This document shows, piece by piece, positions 33,016-46,639 of a stretch of DNA of 64,000 nucleotides. Both the position numbers and the translations under genes were made by a program. How positions within the stretch are numbered: the stretch's first letter is position 1; each line of letters begins with the position of its first letter. The DNA lies in NCBI GenBank assembly GCA_036768485.1, contig JAVLUZ010000337.1, forward strand, positions 1-64,000. Reading direction: 5' to 3'. Below the pieces are notes generated by a model that saw nothing but the letters and a program-made list of their open reading frames with translations, did not search any database and was not told where the DNA came from. The DNA is from Mermis nigrescens (taxonomy: Eukaryota > Nematoda > Enoplea > Mermithida > Mermithidae).

Positions 33016-33589
33016 GTACCTATAAGTGTTTTTTCCAAGTAAAAAAAGCATTCTTTCAAGAGTTGGTTCGTTTGCTCCTAACTTTTTTTGACTTAAATAC
33101 CAAGTCTTGAAAAATTTTCTAGCAAAATCGCCTCGTTTTTCCCCAACTGAGTTTTCGGTCGGAAAACTTCCCAAGTGCTCAAAACCTTGCTTATTCGGTT
33201 TTGGCAGCTTAGCCATTGGTAAAAACATGCTTAAATTCACAAAAACTGCTATGAGCATTTAATTTGTTAAAAACATTTTTACTTGCTGTTCTATGCCGAC
33301 CCAAATAACATTTTTACTTGCTATTTAATGCTGAAAATGATTAATTAAATCATAAATATTTCCGTAGCGTTTAATCAGATAGTCGTGTCTCTTAAAAAAA
33401 TGATTATCAGAGAACTTTTGGGAAGATTGTTTGTTCCTGTAATATATGCAAATACGAGTATTGATCAGAAAGCAGAAAAATGAATTTAGAATTTTAATTG
33501 TCATAGAATTTGAAATTTGTTTCATGTTCCATAATTTCAGCAAAAAATTGTTTCACACTCTAGCAATTTGCCCGGATTATTCCTGGGAT
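33016..33589. other. No gene recognised
   Basis: AT-rich; the open frames at 32983-33258 and 33325-33543 on the minus strand have no recognisable domain. Confidence 0.35.
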
Positions 33590-33905
33590 CAGGCCAAAAA
33601 ATTTCAAAAGGTGTCTTTTTGAGCTAAAAAATGTCGGGTACACGTTAAAAACAATGTATCCAGACGTTCCGGACAATGCCTCTTCTTTCTAGAACATAAA
33701 AAGATAAAAAATTTAAAAGTTTTTAAAAAATCGAGAACTTGAACAAAGACTAGTCAAAAAATGCGTATATGGCACGAAGCGCCGAAAATTTGAGACTTTT
33801 GAGCCAAAAATGAGCTAAAAATGCTTAAAAGGATACTTTTTCAATTGTTCGTAAAAATCGAGAATTCTGGCGGTTGCAGCTATTTAATGGTGGGTCAAAA
33901 TCCCC
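33590..33905 (-). repeat. R2 repeat copy, inverted
   Basis: Reverse order of R2 landmarks, including GGCACGAAGCGCC and TTTTTGAGCTAAAAAATG, ending in a C-run. Confidence 0.6.
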
Positions 33906-33995
33906 CCCCCCAGAACACGCAAGTCATTGAGCAAGAAATTATTATATTTTCTAAAATATCCAGTCAGTCTTGCATAATAATTAACGTGTTATTAT

Positions 33996-34172
33996 CAGAC
34001 GTGGGCAGCAAGAAAATTCTGGGGGGGGTGCGAGATTTTTTGAAGGTCATAAAATAGCCTTAAAAATGGTGGTATGGCGAAAAAACACAATTTTTCGACG
34101 TTTCTCATCGAGCATTATCCATTGTCATCAAGCATTATGCATTGGCATCAAAAAATTGCGAAAAAGTCGAAA
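33996..34172 (+). mobile_element. hAT-type MITE, copy 3, truncated by a (TA)n array
   Basis: Starts CAGACGTGGGCAGC and follows the family consensus to ATTGCGAAAAAGTCG, then runs into the (TA)n array. The distal third is missing. Confidence 0.65.
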
Positions 34173-34314
<142 letters not shown>

Positions 34315-34317
<3 letters not shown>

Positions 34318-34345
34318 GGTGTTTCAATAAAAAAACTTTTGTAAA
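34315..34345 (+). mobile_element. Orphan Tc1/mariner-type terminal repeat
   Basis: CAGGGTGTTTCAATAAAAAA directly after TA resembles the ends of the Tc1-like element at 37867-39259. No matching right end follows within several kb. Confidence 0.5.
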
Positions 34346-34464
34346 GTTATGTGTGCTTGCAATGCTTACGAATAAGATCTTATTGAAATGCTTGCTAGTT
34401 TTCTTGCAAGATCTGTACCTTTTGCTTGTCATGTGCTTACTTGCCAACTTACAGGAAAACGTAA

Positions 34465-34877
34465 TTCTTACAAGCAAACGAGTAAGGTTTGTTTACAAAC
34501 CTGTCATGTGTATAAGCCGGTTTTTCAAGAACAAGGATGCTGTACGTGCTAAGCTACTCTCAAATTTAGTATATAAGTATACGTGTTCTAGCTGTATGGC
34601 TAGTTACATTGGCGAAACTCGCCGACATTTTGGGAGTAGAATTGCAGAGCATACTGGCATCTCATTTGCTACAGGAAAGCCAATTCAGGGTGATAGCTTA
34701 TCTGCTATTCACAAACATATCTCAAATAGCAATCATTTAAATACATCAGATTGCTTCAAGGTTATTAGTCGAGCATCCAACTCTTTTGATCTTTTAATCA
34801 AGGAGTCATTATACATAGCACGTGATTGTCCAATTCTCAACAATAATGTTTCATCATATCCTCTAAATTTGTTTTAA
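34465..34877 (+). pseudogene. Penelope-like element: GIY-YIG endonuclease domain, 5'-truncated
   Basis: The C-terminal part of a Penelope-like reverse transcriptase protein, whose GIY-YIG nuclease nicks target DNA. The readable part begins near RVRFVYKP and contains [14 protein letters not shown], then [17 protein letters not shown] (the YIG with downstream Arg and the Glu-His), and ends in [15 protein letters not shown] with TAA at 34875-34877. The CxxC before the YIG is typical of the group. The RT domain is absent. The upstream Tyr-Ile frame through the TA repeat is accidental. The 3' UTR to about 35090 matches the insertion in Helitron B, so the two are copies of one family. Confidence 0.75.
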
Positions 34878-35142
34878 ATTTACTTAAATCCCACCTCTTT
34901 CATTTTCTTATAGTTTAAAATCTTTTATAATTCTCTTCATAATTTAATGATATGTTTTAAACTTTAAGGTTTCTCTTTGTTTACAACTCTCGCTTAGCAA
35001 GCTCATATGTCAAATTTTCTTTGAATTTCATTGTTATATACCTACAATATGTCTCCATTTATATTTTGTTTTTTTTGGAAATCAAAACCATAGGCTGAAT
35101 TTCTTCATTTCAGACATATGACCAAAAGCAGCATCAGCACGA
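34878..35142 (+). other. Penelope-like 3' UTR and adjacent DNA
   Basis: The first 130 bp repeat, in the opposite orientation, the sequence at 13190-13320 (landmark TTTACAACTCTCGCTTAGCA). The remainder is unassigned. Confidence 0.5.
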
Positions 35143-35400
35143 CTGTAGGTTGGCGGCTTCAAAGTTCTGGGGGTGCAAAATTTTTTAAAGTCAAATATTG
35201 GCTTTAAAAATGGTACTATGGCTAAGTAAACACCATTTTGAACATTCCTCGTCAACCATTGGCATCAAAAAATCATGAAAAAAGCAAAAAATTCAAAAAT
35301 TGAAATTTTGGCGGTATTGCTGGGTATTTTTATTTTCATGTTAGGCATTTTGCTGTCTGGGGGTGCATACCACATGTGGGCGGGGTGGGGGTAAGCATCC
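35143..35400 (+). mobile_element. hAT-type MITE, copy 4, degraded
   Basis: Follows the family consensus (GTTGGCGGCTTCAAAGTTCTG ... GGGGTGCATACC) but its ends are eroded and no duplication is clear. Confidence 0.55.
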
Positions 35401-35444
35401 CCAGATGGCCAAATGCATAACAAGAAAATGGAAATAATCAACAT

Positions 35445-35896
35445 CATAGGTGGGCAGCTCCAAAGGTCTGGGGGAGGGTGCAAAATTTTTTTAAAGTCAA
35501 ATATTGGCCTTAAAAATGGTGCTATGGCGAAAAAACACCATTTTTGAACGGTTCTCATCGAGCTCTATCGATTGGCATAAAAAACTCGAAAAAAGCAAAA
35601 AAAATTCCAAAAAACTGAAATTCTGGGGGGATTGTTGGGTATTTGCCATTTCTTGTTGGGTACTTGCCTTCTGGGGGATGCATACCCCAAACCCCCCGCG
35701 CCCAGGTAAGCCCAACAATACCCCACAGTTCATTTTTGAAAATTTTTATGTTTTTTTGGATTTTTTGATGCCAATCGATATAGCTCGACGAGAAACGTTC
35801 AAAAATGGTGTATTTCATCATAGCACCATTTTTAGGCCAATATTCGACTCTCAAAAAATTTTGAATTCCTCAGAACTTTGGAGCTGCCCACTTATG
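35445..35896. mobile_element. Head-to-head pair of hAT-type MITEs forming a long palindrome
   Basis: CATAGGTGGGCAGCTCC at the left and GGAGCTGCCCACTTATG at the right are inverted. The left half is a plus-oriented copy and the right half a minus-oriented copy, meeting near 35705. The 452-bp unit could fold into one hairpin. Confidence 0.65.
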
Positions 35897-36579
35897 GTGC
35901 ATGCCCCCAAACCCCCCACGCCCAGGAATGATCACCACCACGATTATTGTGTGTATTCATAAAAAGCTATTTCTGACGTGAAAATGCGAATTTCGGACCA
36001 AAAACGGCAGCAACCCAGCACATTTTATTTAGTCCTTATAAAGTTTTCAAAAATTTCCGATAGCTGAAGGTTGGCTAAGACTTTCAACGTCTTACAAGAT
36101 TTTGGATTGCTGAATAAAACTATAAGCGTTTAATTATTTTTGTAAGAATTTTGGCCTGTTTTCATGACTTATAAGCACGATTGGCTCAGCGTGTTTTATG
36201 TATACAATTATAGCCTTCCTTGAAAAAAGCCGAGGAGGATGAATAATACACATTGAATAACCTTATGAGGAGACTGGCAGGTGCATCACTTGCTTTAGCA
36301 ATATTTTCTGCATCACTGGACTTGCTTAGCAGTAACTAGTACGCTTGTGAAAATTTCAATAGACTCATTTTATTTAATTAACTTAAATTTCAATTCAATT
36401 TTATTAAATTTCCGTTTAACCATTTTTGTGGCCTTACGCATGCGAATTAATTGAATTCAAGAGAAAACCATAAAGTTAAAGTAATCAGACTCTGTACCTA
36501 CAAGTATTTGACTTCATTCCAAATCATTTCTGGTCAGTCTGATAAAACGTCACTGTAAATCCGTAGATATATTTAAAAC
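35897..36579. other. No gene recognised
   Basis: AT-rich; no paired repeat noted. Confidence 0.35.
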
Positions 36580-37480
36580 TTATCTTGCTCTTCTGCTTGT
36601 CAGTGCTTGCAAGCAGAAACAAGCAAAAAAGTTGTCTTGCGAAAATGCATACTATGACCTATAAGTTTGCTTATTCATGCTTGTAAGCAACAAGAAAAAT
36701 CTTTAAAAAATCAATTTTTGGAGAACTGTTGAGTATTTACACTTTCGTGTTGGGTATTTGGCCTTCTGGGGTGCATACCTACACCAAACCCCCACACCCA
36801 GGTTAGCAAGGCCGGCCTCGTGAGTCAGCCGGCCTGTTTCGCTCAGTAATCGAGCTTCTTGAAGGACAAATTCCCTAAAAAAGTATTACAATGACTAATG
36901 ACTTGTAGATTAAAGTTGATTCACATTTTTATGCTCTTTTGCGAAAAGATATTTTCAATCATCTTCAATTTTTTTGTCATTTTTTCATCTTTTCAGTCAC
37001 TTTCATTATACTGATAATATTACCGTTTTTACAGCATGACGTGCCTAGTTAGGTACATATATGTATCTTATAAGACAGCTTGTATTATCTTATAAATGAA
37101 TCGTGTCTTGCTTGTCATGTCACAAGCACACTTAAGCAATCATGCAAGTCATCTTGCAATAAGGCATACAAGAACGTAATTTGCTTGCTCATGCTTGTCT
37201 GTAATACGCAGACGTAACTTTCTTACAAGACGGCTTTTTGCTTACGCTGTCCTACAATCCTGCTTGTCTTTAATTCTTGTCCTGCTTATGACTGTGCGTG
37301 TAAGCAAAAAGCAAAGGCTGGCAAGAATGTAAGATAGTATATGCCATCTTATAAGAATTTTATGTATTGTAAGACTGCTTGCAAGCAGTAACGTTTTCTT
37401 ATAAAATCTTGCAACAACATAAGCATCCGGAGGAAGAAAAATAAGATTTCTAAGAATCTTATAAGAATTCACCCGGTACT
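36580..37480. repeat. Region dense in short palindromes CTTGCAAG / CTTATAAG / AAGCAAG
   Basis: Words such as GCTTGCAAGC, CTTATAAG, CTTGTAAG and TGCTTGT occur tens of times over 900 bp at irregular spacing. A MITE scrap lies at about 36720-36806. The same vocabulary appears at 34350-34490. Confidence 0.55.
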
Positions 37481-37511
37481 TATCAAGATGTAATAAGCAA
37501 CATAACGTGGG

Positions 37512-39259
<1,748 letters not shown>

Positions 39260-39275
39260 TATATATATATAAGCA

Positions 39276-40072
39276 AAGAAAAATGCACCGATGGAACAAA
39301 AAAGATGAATATACTTGGAATTGTGGATTATTAAGGATGTAAAAGGAGGGGACTAGGAAAAATCTACCTAAAGTCGCAAAATCTGCTAAAAATTACACTT
39401 TCTCTAAGCAACGCAAAAAATCGAAGTATATTCTGCGGCCAACAGATCAAAATAAATATTTAACCATAAAAATGATTGAAAAAGTAGCACGTTAGTTATG
39501 CAGTAGCTATGGGAAATGATATTGAGTAAACTAACAGTCTTTCAAAGCCAATTGAATGAAATAGCAAACATCGATGCATCCAAGACAATTGAAGAAATTG
39601 TTGGTTTAAAACAGTTGGAAACGCGTAAGTTGACTTGAAACAGACTAAATGTAGGTACAGCATTCCCGTAACGATTGGTGTGCACTAATAAATCGGTCCC
39701 TGCTTTGCTTGCTATAATGGTCATAACAAAAATAGAACAACTTTAAATACAATACCACATAGTTTTCTATCAATCAGGATACATATGTACATACAAAGCT
39801 AGTCAGCGTTGCAAATTGCCAGCAATTAAAATAAGTAACCATTATAGATTTCGTTTATACGCTCTTATCTGAAACTTTGGACATTATTTAAAAAGAAACG
39901 TTCCAGAGGCCGCAGAATATACTTCGATTTTTTGCGTTGCTTAGAGAAAGTGTAATTTTTAGCAGATTTTGCGACTTTAGGTAGATTTTTCCTAGTCCCC
40001 TCCTTTTACATCTTTAATAATCCACAATTCCAAGTATATTTATCTTTTTTGTTCCATCGGTGCATTTTTCTT
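39276..40072. mobile_element. Non-autonomous element with 165-bp inverted repeats
   Basis: 39276-39440 and 39909-40072 are inverted copies with few differences, starting AAGAAAAATGCACCGATGG and ending GCGGCC at the inner side. The 470-bp centre has no gene. Confidence 0.85.
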
Positions 40073-40464
40073 GGCTAGTACCCTACTTTTAATTAGCGTG
40101 ATTTCAGTACATCAGTCAGTAAACACATACAGTAACATGCCACAATAATGACAGCAGTCCAAGAACGTGGAAAAGAATATTGTTCTTAACATCAGCATTA
40201 TCCTTTTTAAACAAGACAACCTTACATTATTTAAACAGATCAAGGTTTTTCAGCAAAAACTCAAAAACTTTACGCAAATATCAAGTGTAAGGAGCACTAA
40301 CGCTTAGATTTTGAAGTAAAATAAATTTGTAGTATAAACTACATATTAACAACAAATGAATATTGCAAGCTTTACACAACTACCAGGTGTAGAGAAAACT
40401 AACAGTCAGATTCCCAATTCTGATTTAACGTAGAACATTTTGCAAAAAAATTAAGCTTACGCAA
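40073..40464. other. No gene recognised
   Basis: AT-rich, containing TTTACAC words that lead into the tandem repeat. Confidence 0.35.
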
Positions 40465-40990
40465 GGCTCTAGAACTAAAGTTAATATGCAGTGTAAACCT
40501 TACACAACCACAGAGTGTAAAGAAGACTTTATTCGGATTCGTAATTCTAATATTACTTAGATATTACGATAAAGATTTATGAAAAAATTGAGTATCCACA
40601 ATAACTCGAGAACAAATAAACATCAGTTGCAAACTACTTCACACCACTGTTGGGTATAAGCAAACGCACTCAACTAGCGTCTCACATTTGATTCCTGGTA
40701 TATTTTTAGACTATAGAAAAAGTCAAGCTTCTCCAGGGCTATAGAACTAAAGTTAATATGCGGTTTAAACTTTACACAACCACAGAGTGTAAAGAAAATT
40801 TCAGTCGGATACGTAATTCTGATATTACTCTGATATTACAATCAATATTTATGAAAAAATTAAGTCTCCACAATGGCCCGAGGACAAATAAATATCACAT
40901 GTTAACAACTTACACCACTGTTGTGTGCAAACAAACTGGCGTATCACATTTAGTTTCTCGTTCATTTTTAGACTTGAGATCATGTCCAGA
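40465..40990. repeat. Tandem repeat, unit about 272 bp, two copies
   Basis: GAACTAAAGTTAATATGC and CACAACCACAGAGTGTAAAG occur at about 40468-40518 and again at about 40740-40790, with matching sequence after each. Partial earlier and later units extend to about 42800 through GTGTAAA/TTTACAC words. Confidence 0.75.
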
Positions 40991-41903
40991 CTCAAACCCT
41001 AGAACTTGACAGAAAAAACAAGACAGAAACACGTTTAACTCTCCCACTTTTTGACTTAACACCTCCCGAAAAAGCTAAATACTGATGTAAACAAATGCAA
41101 TTTGCTGTGACGCGTACCCCTTAGAAAGTACTTTATTTTTATCCTATTCGACCAAGCTTGACTTCTGAAGAGAAAGTGGCGAACAAAAAATGGACAAACA
41201 CGTATTTTCCACTGTCCACCACATTGTAAACTTCTAAAATCTTAACCTAACGCCCCTTTGAATGTGAAATAATTCGGTTCAGTCCAGTTTGTTGCCCTTT
41301 GATTGTAGTACGTTTGTATATGCCAAACTTATGTTCCGCAAAATATTTGTTATGATTTACCAATCAAAATACGGAAAGAACCCCTTTTTTCCCAATTTTA
41401 CACCTCAGATTTCGAACTTTACACCCCATAAACAAGTCAATATTACGTTTTTTTGAACGCGGCTTGCTTCGACGTGTAGCCATTAGAAGTTACTTTATTT
41501 CTATTTTATTCAATTCACCCCAACTCTTGACCGAAAAAGTTGGCAGAGAAATCTCGGACAAAATCTGTTTTTTACTCATCCACTAGAGTGTAAAGTTTAA
41601 ACACCTGGTACTAACTGCGGATTGATTGTAGAAGAGTTTGCTGGTAAGCACAAGATAGCCCTTGATCCGTTGTACATTTCTGTCAGAAAAAATTTCCTAA
41701 AACTCATAACCGGAGTTGTTGGCAGACATGAACAAGTCAAAAACTCGGCCGAAATGTGTCTCTTCACCCCCATATTTTTGCACTCTTTACACTCCCATTC
41801 GAGAACTGAGGCGAAATTCAAAAAATAAGTGTTAACTGCTGACCATAAATAGATGAATAAATCAAATAAAATACATGGTTTTGCAGAAAGAATTAAAAAA
41901 ATA
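40991..41903. other. Decayed GTGTAAA/TTTACAC repeat sequence
   Basis: Scattered TTTACACC and GTGTAAAG words, probably older units of the 272-bp repeat. The minus-strand frame 41597-41986 runs into the tRNA-like segment and is not called. Confidence 0.4.
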
Positions 41904-41996
41904 AAAAAGTCAGCATTCAGAAGATTTGAACCATCATTCTTTTCTTGAAACAGCATCCGAGAACGGAGTTCTAACCACTGCGCCAACTCGACCTTT
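41904..41996 (-). other. tRNA-derived SINE head or tRNA pseudogene
   Basis: On the minus strand, TGGCGCAGTGG fits the RNA polymerase III A box (41975-41985) and GGTTCAAATCT fits the B box (41922-41932), 43 nt apart. A T-run follows at 41899-41910. A cloverleaf cannot be closed convincingly, so I do not call a functional tRNA. Confidence 0.55.
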
Positions 41997-42935
41997 CAGC
42001 AGATTTTAGCTTGATTATACTATTTTAGAAAATTTTCATCATTCTACTGAAGTTCAAGAATAGTGCATTTATGATGATAAAAAATAATTATTTATTAAAG
42101 ACGAGTCAAAAACCTCTGAAATGAGAAAAATCTGATTAAAAATATGCAACACGGAGTTATCTATCGGCATTTGAAAATAGATGTAGATATAGATGTAAAT
42201 ATCCCTCATCAAACACTGGCTGTAGAAAAGTTTAAAGGTTAGATTCGTTATTGTGACCATACGGAGAACATTTTTAAATAAATTCATCATCCACGACGCT
42301 CTGGTCACAAAAATGCAGCTCAGTGTAAACTTTACACCTATGCTAATACCCAATATTAGGTGTATAGAAACAAAATAAACTGGGATCTTTAACGCTAAGG
42401 TCAGGGCACCTTTTAAGCATAATTAACATGTTCCGCCTACTTAGCGGAGTAGTTGAAGAAATATCGTTTTTCGTCTCAAACCCTTTACACTAAAACGATC
42501 ACAGATCATAAAATATTGCGTTAAAAGAGAAAAGAAAAAAGGTTCCACGAGATTTTGTAACCCTCTACATTATAAAACCAACTGGACTGCACAGAAACCA
42601 AAATTGAGTTAGATAAGCTGAAAACAAGCAAAGAGTAAAAAACCCGTATACTTTACATTTTTGTGCAACAACCATTGAGTGTTAAGAAATTTTAAGGTCA
42701 GATTCATAATTTACAGCTCAGGGACATTAAAAAAAAATTGGCTCTCCGCAAAATTATTTGATTCTTTGGTTTACACTTTACGCACTCATTGCTAACTCGG
42801 TATTGAGTGTAAACAAAAAAAAACAAAGGCATCGAATTTTTTAATTATCCATTGATTAAAAAAAACCGCATCTCCCAGATATAAGCCGTTATAGCTGTGA
42901 GGGGGGAACACAAATTCTGCACTCGCTGTGAAAAA
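41997..42935. other. Decayed tandem-repeat DNA
   Basis: More GTGTAAA-type words (42330-42800). No coding frame. Confidence 0.4.
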
Positions 42936-44335
42936 CATATAAGGCGTCTTGTATTAATTCATGGTTCAGTAAAGAACTTCGAAGAAGTTCTATAGAAGTT
43001 CTATAGAAGTTTGATAAAGAACTTCGAAGAAGTTCCATAGAAGTTCTATAGACGTTCGATAAAGAACTTCAAATAAGTTCTATAGAAGTTCTATGGAAGA
43101 CTGTCAAACTTCAAAGAAGTTATATAGAAGTTCGATAAAGAACTTCGTAGAAGTTCTATAGAAGTTCTATAGAAGTTCGATAAAGAACTTCAAAGAAGTT
43201 CTATGGAAGACTGTCGAACTTCGAAGAAGTTCTATAGAAGTTCGATAAAGAACTTCGAAGAAGTTCTATAGAAGTTCAGATAAATAACTTTGATCGAAGT
43301 TCTATAGAAGACTGTCGAACTTCGATAAGACGCTAATTGAAGTTCGATAAATTTTTAATAGAACTTCGATAGAATGCACATCGAAGTTCGTCTAACTTCG
43401 AGACAAAGTGCTGCAAATCTGTAATAGAACTTCGATGTTCTGCAAATCGAAGTTCGGCCTAAGTTCGACAAACCTCTTTTTGAACTTCGATAGTGAGCAA
43501 ATCGAAGTTCGACAGATCTTTTATAGAACTTCAAGTCGGAGTTCAAAGAGACCAAAAATGAGGTCATAGAACTTTGAGTGAGCAAATAGCAAGGATCATT
43601 TAAATTTTAATAGGTACCTAAGTACTTATACATATGTAGCTCCTAATACATGCTTCCTTGTTGGATAATAACCTTGAATTGTATTGATTTTCGGTATCCC
43701 ATTTCCGAGTCATGTGAAACATACTATAATTAATGCATGCGCCTACATAATTTATGCTCATCTTTATTGGCGATAGCATGACCTTGCACTCATCTCTTTA
43801 GCTACCCAAACATGTTTTTCTATACGCACCTTCAAAACGTTCTCGCTAGAAAAGGATCTACGACTTGACTTGATTGACATTTGGAAATCCAGAAAGATGT
43901 TTAATTACAAGAAATGGAATAAGGCAAAGCTTTTTTGCAAGCATAAATCGATAAAATCAAAGCTCACGCTTATGTTTAATCGAGGATTTTTATCTAAAAT
44001 TTAATTTTGTCATTTTCAACCAAAGTTTACAGCTATAAACAAAGCAGCACAATTGCGATTTAAATTCTAAAATTAGATGAGCGATATTTTTCCAATTTAT
44101 AACGCTGGTTCGAAAGAAGCAGCTCTTTTCTAATATTTAGTCTTAGCTTAATTTTATGATCCCTCAAAAAATGTTTTAAGTTCGAAAACATCAATTTTAA
44201 AGTTTTACGGCCATTTTAATTTGAAAAAATTGTTTTTACACGGCATATTATATTTAAAAAATGTAATAACTTTGAAATTAGTATTGAAATTTTAATTTTA
44301 AATGCCTTTTAAAATATTAACAATTTTTTAAATGA
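42936..44335 (+). mobile_element. Foldback element, left arm
   Basis: Begins CATATAAGGCGTCTTG, followed by about 580 bp of GAAGTTCTATAGAAGTTC-type satellite (to 43560), then unique sequence. The whole is inverted at 46640-47897. Arms over 1.2 kb with internal satellite are the hallmark of foldback-type elements. A third partial copy of the tip lies at 58680-58879. Confidence 0.8.
43000..43560. repeat. GAAGTTC/GAACTTC satellite of the left arm
   Basis: Built from AAGAACTTCGAAGAAGTTCT and TATAGAAGTTC words; many units are themselves palindromes around TTCGAA. Confidence 0.9.
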
Positions 44336-45754
44336 AGATGAAAACAACTGTGTAGGTATAGTCGGTTTGATGCAAGTTCGGTCGTTTTAAAACTATTTCC
44401 GGCACTGGCAGATTGCGATCATAGCATTTATCTGATCTGATGTATAATTATCGTGAACCTCGGCTTAGTGTCGATTAAAATTCTTAGAATTCATGCACGA
44501 AGTTATTAATGAAACAGATTGGGTACCTACATAGTTTACGAAGCTGACATGCGCTATGCAGTAAGAAATATGCATAGTTATAGACAATTAATGAGCACAG
44601 CTTTTTTGCACATTAAGTAATATGTAATTCGGCTCTTTACTGTGTGTATGCGACGCTAAAAGCAGCATGTAGGGAGCGCACATTATGCTATATATCATTC
44701 CCAGTGCTTAAACTCGTTCGTGCCTAATAATGGGGTTGAGGTTGGCTGCTTTGACAGAAATCTATCCTACTGTAGTTCCACGTATTTGAGGACGAGGTCA
44801 ACATCACAAACACGCACTCCATGCAGGAGTGCGTATGTACGCACTCCGTGCAGGCAGGCTGCTAATAAGGCATAAATTGTTTCATCCTGAGTGGAGAAAA
44901 AAATCTGTTTTTCTTCCTCATAACGTAGTATGGTGGCAGGGCCTAAAGGTAAAGTCTACAAAACGGAGTTCCGGAATGAAATTGGGAAACTTTATTCAGG
45001 TAGCCAATTCTAATTAATTGACTGAATTAGAAAAAGGATGGGTATACATTATGCGAGATAATCAAAAACAAGATGGAAAAATCAAATTTTTATTTCATTG
45101 TTTCGTGAACTTGGCGAAATTAAATTGAAATAAAAGAAAGTCAGCACTCAAGAAAGTGTAGGCTGAAAATTTTTTGATATACGTAGGTGCCTGATTTTCG
45201 GTTTTTTGACAAATGTCCTCAATTTAAAAACAACTTTAGAATAAATATGTCTTTACAGAATAATTATGATGAGTTTTTTACAATCAAATACAATTAACAA
45301 ACCATTTTCACTGTTTTAACATGTGGTTTGAACCTTTAATGGTTTGCTTTATGATTTTCGGAGTTTTATCAATCAGTAAAAATTGTTCAATGAAACACAT
45401 TACGTCGACATGGATGCATTAAATGAATGAGGATATCGGCTAATTGGCCTGACTACGAATACAAATGCCCGTTCGTTAGATTGGGTTCCTAGAAAATATC
45501 GATTCTTGCCTTTCATATGAAAATTTTTACCTGCGCGTAGGTCGGACAGACTGTGTGTTCTGTCCGTTTGACCATCAGTATAGCATCTTGCGTTAAATAA
45601 GCATTGCCTACACATGCCACGATGACATGTCCAATGACCCCTGCCCTATCGTGATGTCCTTTCTACTCGCCATTGTTTGAGTCAACTCATAAATCAACTC
45701 AAGCGCACATTCATGATTTGCTATACAGTGTAATACTAGCGAACGAGATGTCGC
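44336..45754. other. Foldback loop, left part
   Basis: Contains an M2-like scrap at about 44395-44520 (TTATCGTGAACCTCGGCTTA). No gene recognised. Confidence 0.45.
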
Positions 45755-46451
45755 CATACCTGGGCATGGCGGGTTTTGGGGTATGCGTATGCACCCTCAG
45801 AAGGTATGCGTATGCACCCCCCAGAAACCAAATCTGGGGGGTGCACGGTATGTGGCCACCTCCAGAATTCAATTTTTGAAAATTTTTTTCGTTTTTTTCC
45901 GCAATCTTTTTGTGGCCAATGGATAGTGCTCGATGAGAAACGTGTTTTTTTCGTCATAACACCATACCTGGGCGTGGGGCGGTGGGTAGGGAAGGGGGTA
46001 TGCATTCCCCCAGAAACCAAAGTACCCCCAGAATTCAATTTTTGATTTTTTTTTGTTTTTTTTCTCGCTATTTTGTGATGCCAATGGATAGTACTTGATG
46101 AGAAACGTTGAAAAATGGTGTTTTTTCGCAATACCATGCACCCCCCCAGATTTTTTGACCTTTGAAAAAATCTTGCATTCCCCCACCAGAACTTTGGTGC
46201 CGCCCATACCTGGGAGTGGAGGGGGATTTAGGAGGTATGCACCCCCGATAAACCAAAACACCTCTCCCGAATTCGATTTTTGAAATTTTTTTGTCTCTTT
46301 CACAAGTTTTTGATGTTAATGGATAGTTCTCGATAAGAAACGTTGAAAATTGTTTTTTCCCGCCATATCATTATTTTCAAGGCCATTTTTTGACCTTTGA
46401 AAAAATCTTGCACCCCACCCCCTCCCAGAACTTTGGTGGCGCCCACCTATG
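45755..46451 (-). mobile_element. Tandem trio of hAT-type MITEs
   Basis: Three minus-oriented family copies begin at 45755, 45963 and 46205, each with CATACCTGGG. The first two are truncated at their distal ends. The trio is flanked by GATGTCGC (45747-45754) and GTGGTCGC (46452-46459), an imperfect 8-bp duplication around the whole block. Confidence 0.75.
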
Positions 46452-46639
46452 GTGGTCGCCACACATAACGAAAAATAAAATTAATATGAACATTCAAGTC
46501 TAAATATTTTCAATCAGATGCAAGAGCTTCAAAACGCGATTGTGATCTAGAATTTATAATTCCAACCACATATTTAGAAATGGATTTTAATCTGATATCA
46601 GAAGTCCAGACTTAACACTAATGAACTAAATACTTAAGT

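Noticed and set aside
41597..41986. 129-codon minus-strand frame
   Set aside because: Its start lies in the tRNA-like segment and the rest in decayed tandem repeat; no domain.
42936..43560. Possible CRISPR-like array in the GAAGTTC repeats
   Set aside because: Eukaryotic context; repeats lack constant spacing and unique spacers, and the block belongs to a foldback arm.
45736..46303. Overlapping frames on both strands through the MITE trio
   Set aside because: MITE sequence; similar frames recur at other copies only because the DNA is repeated.
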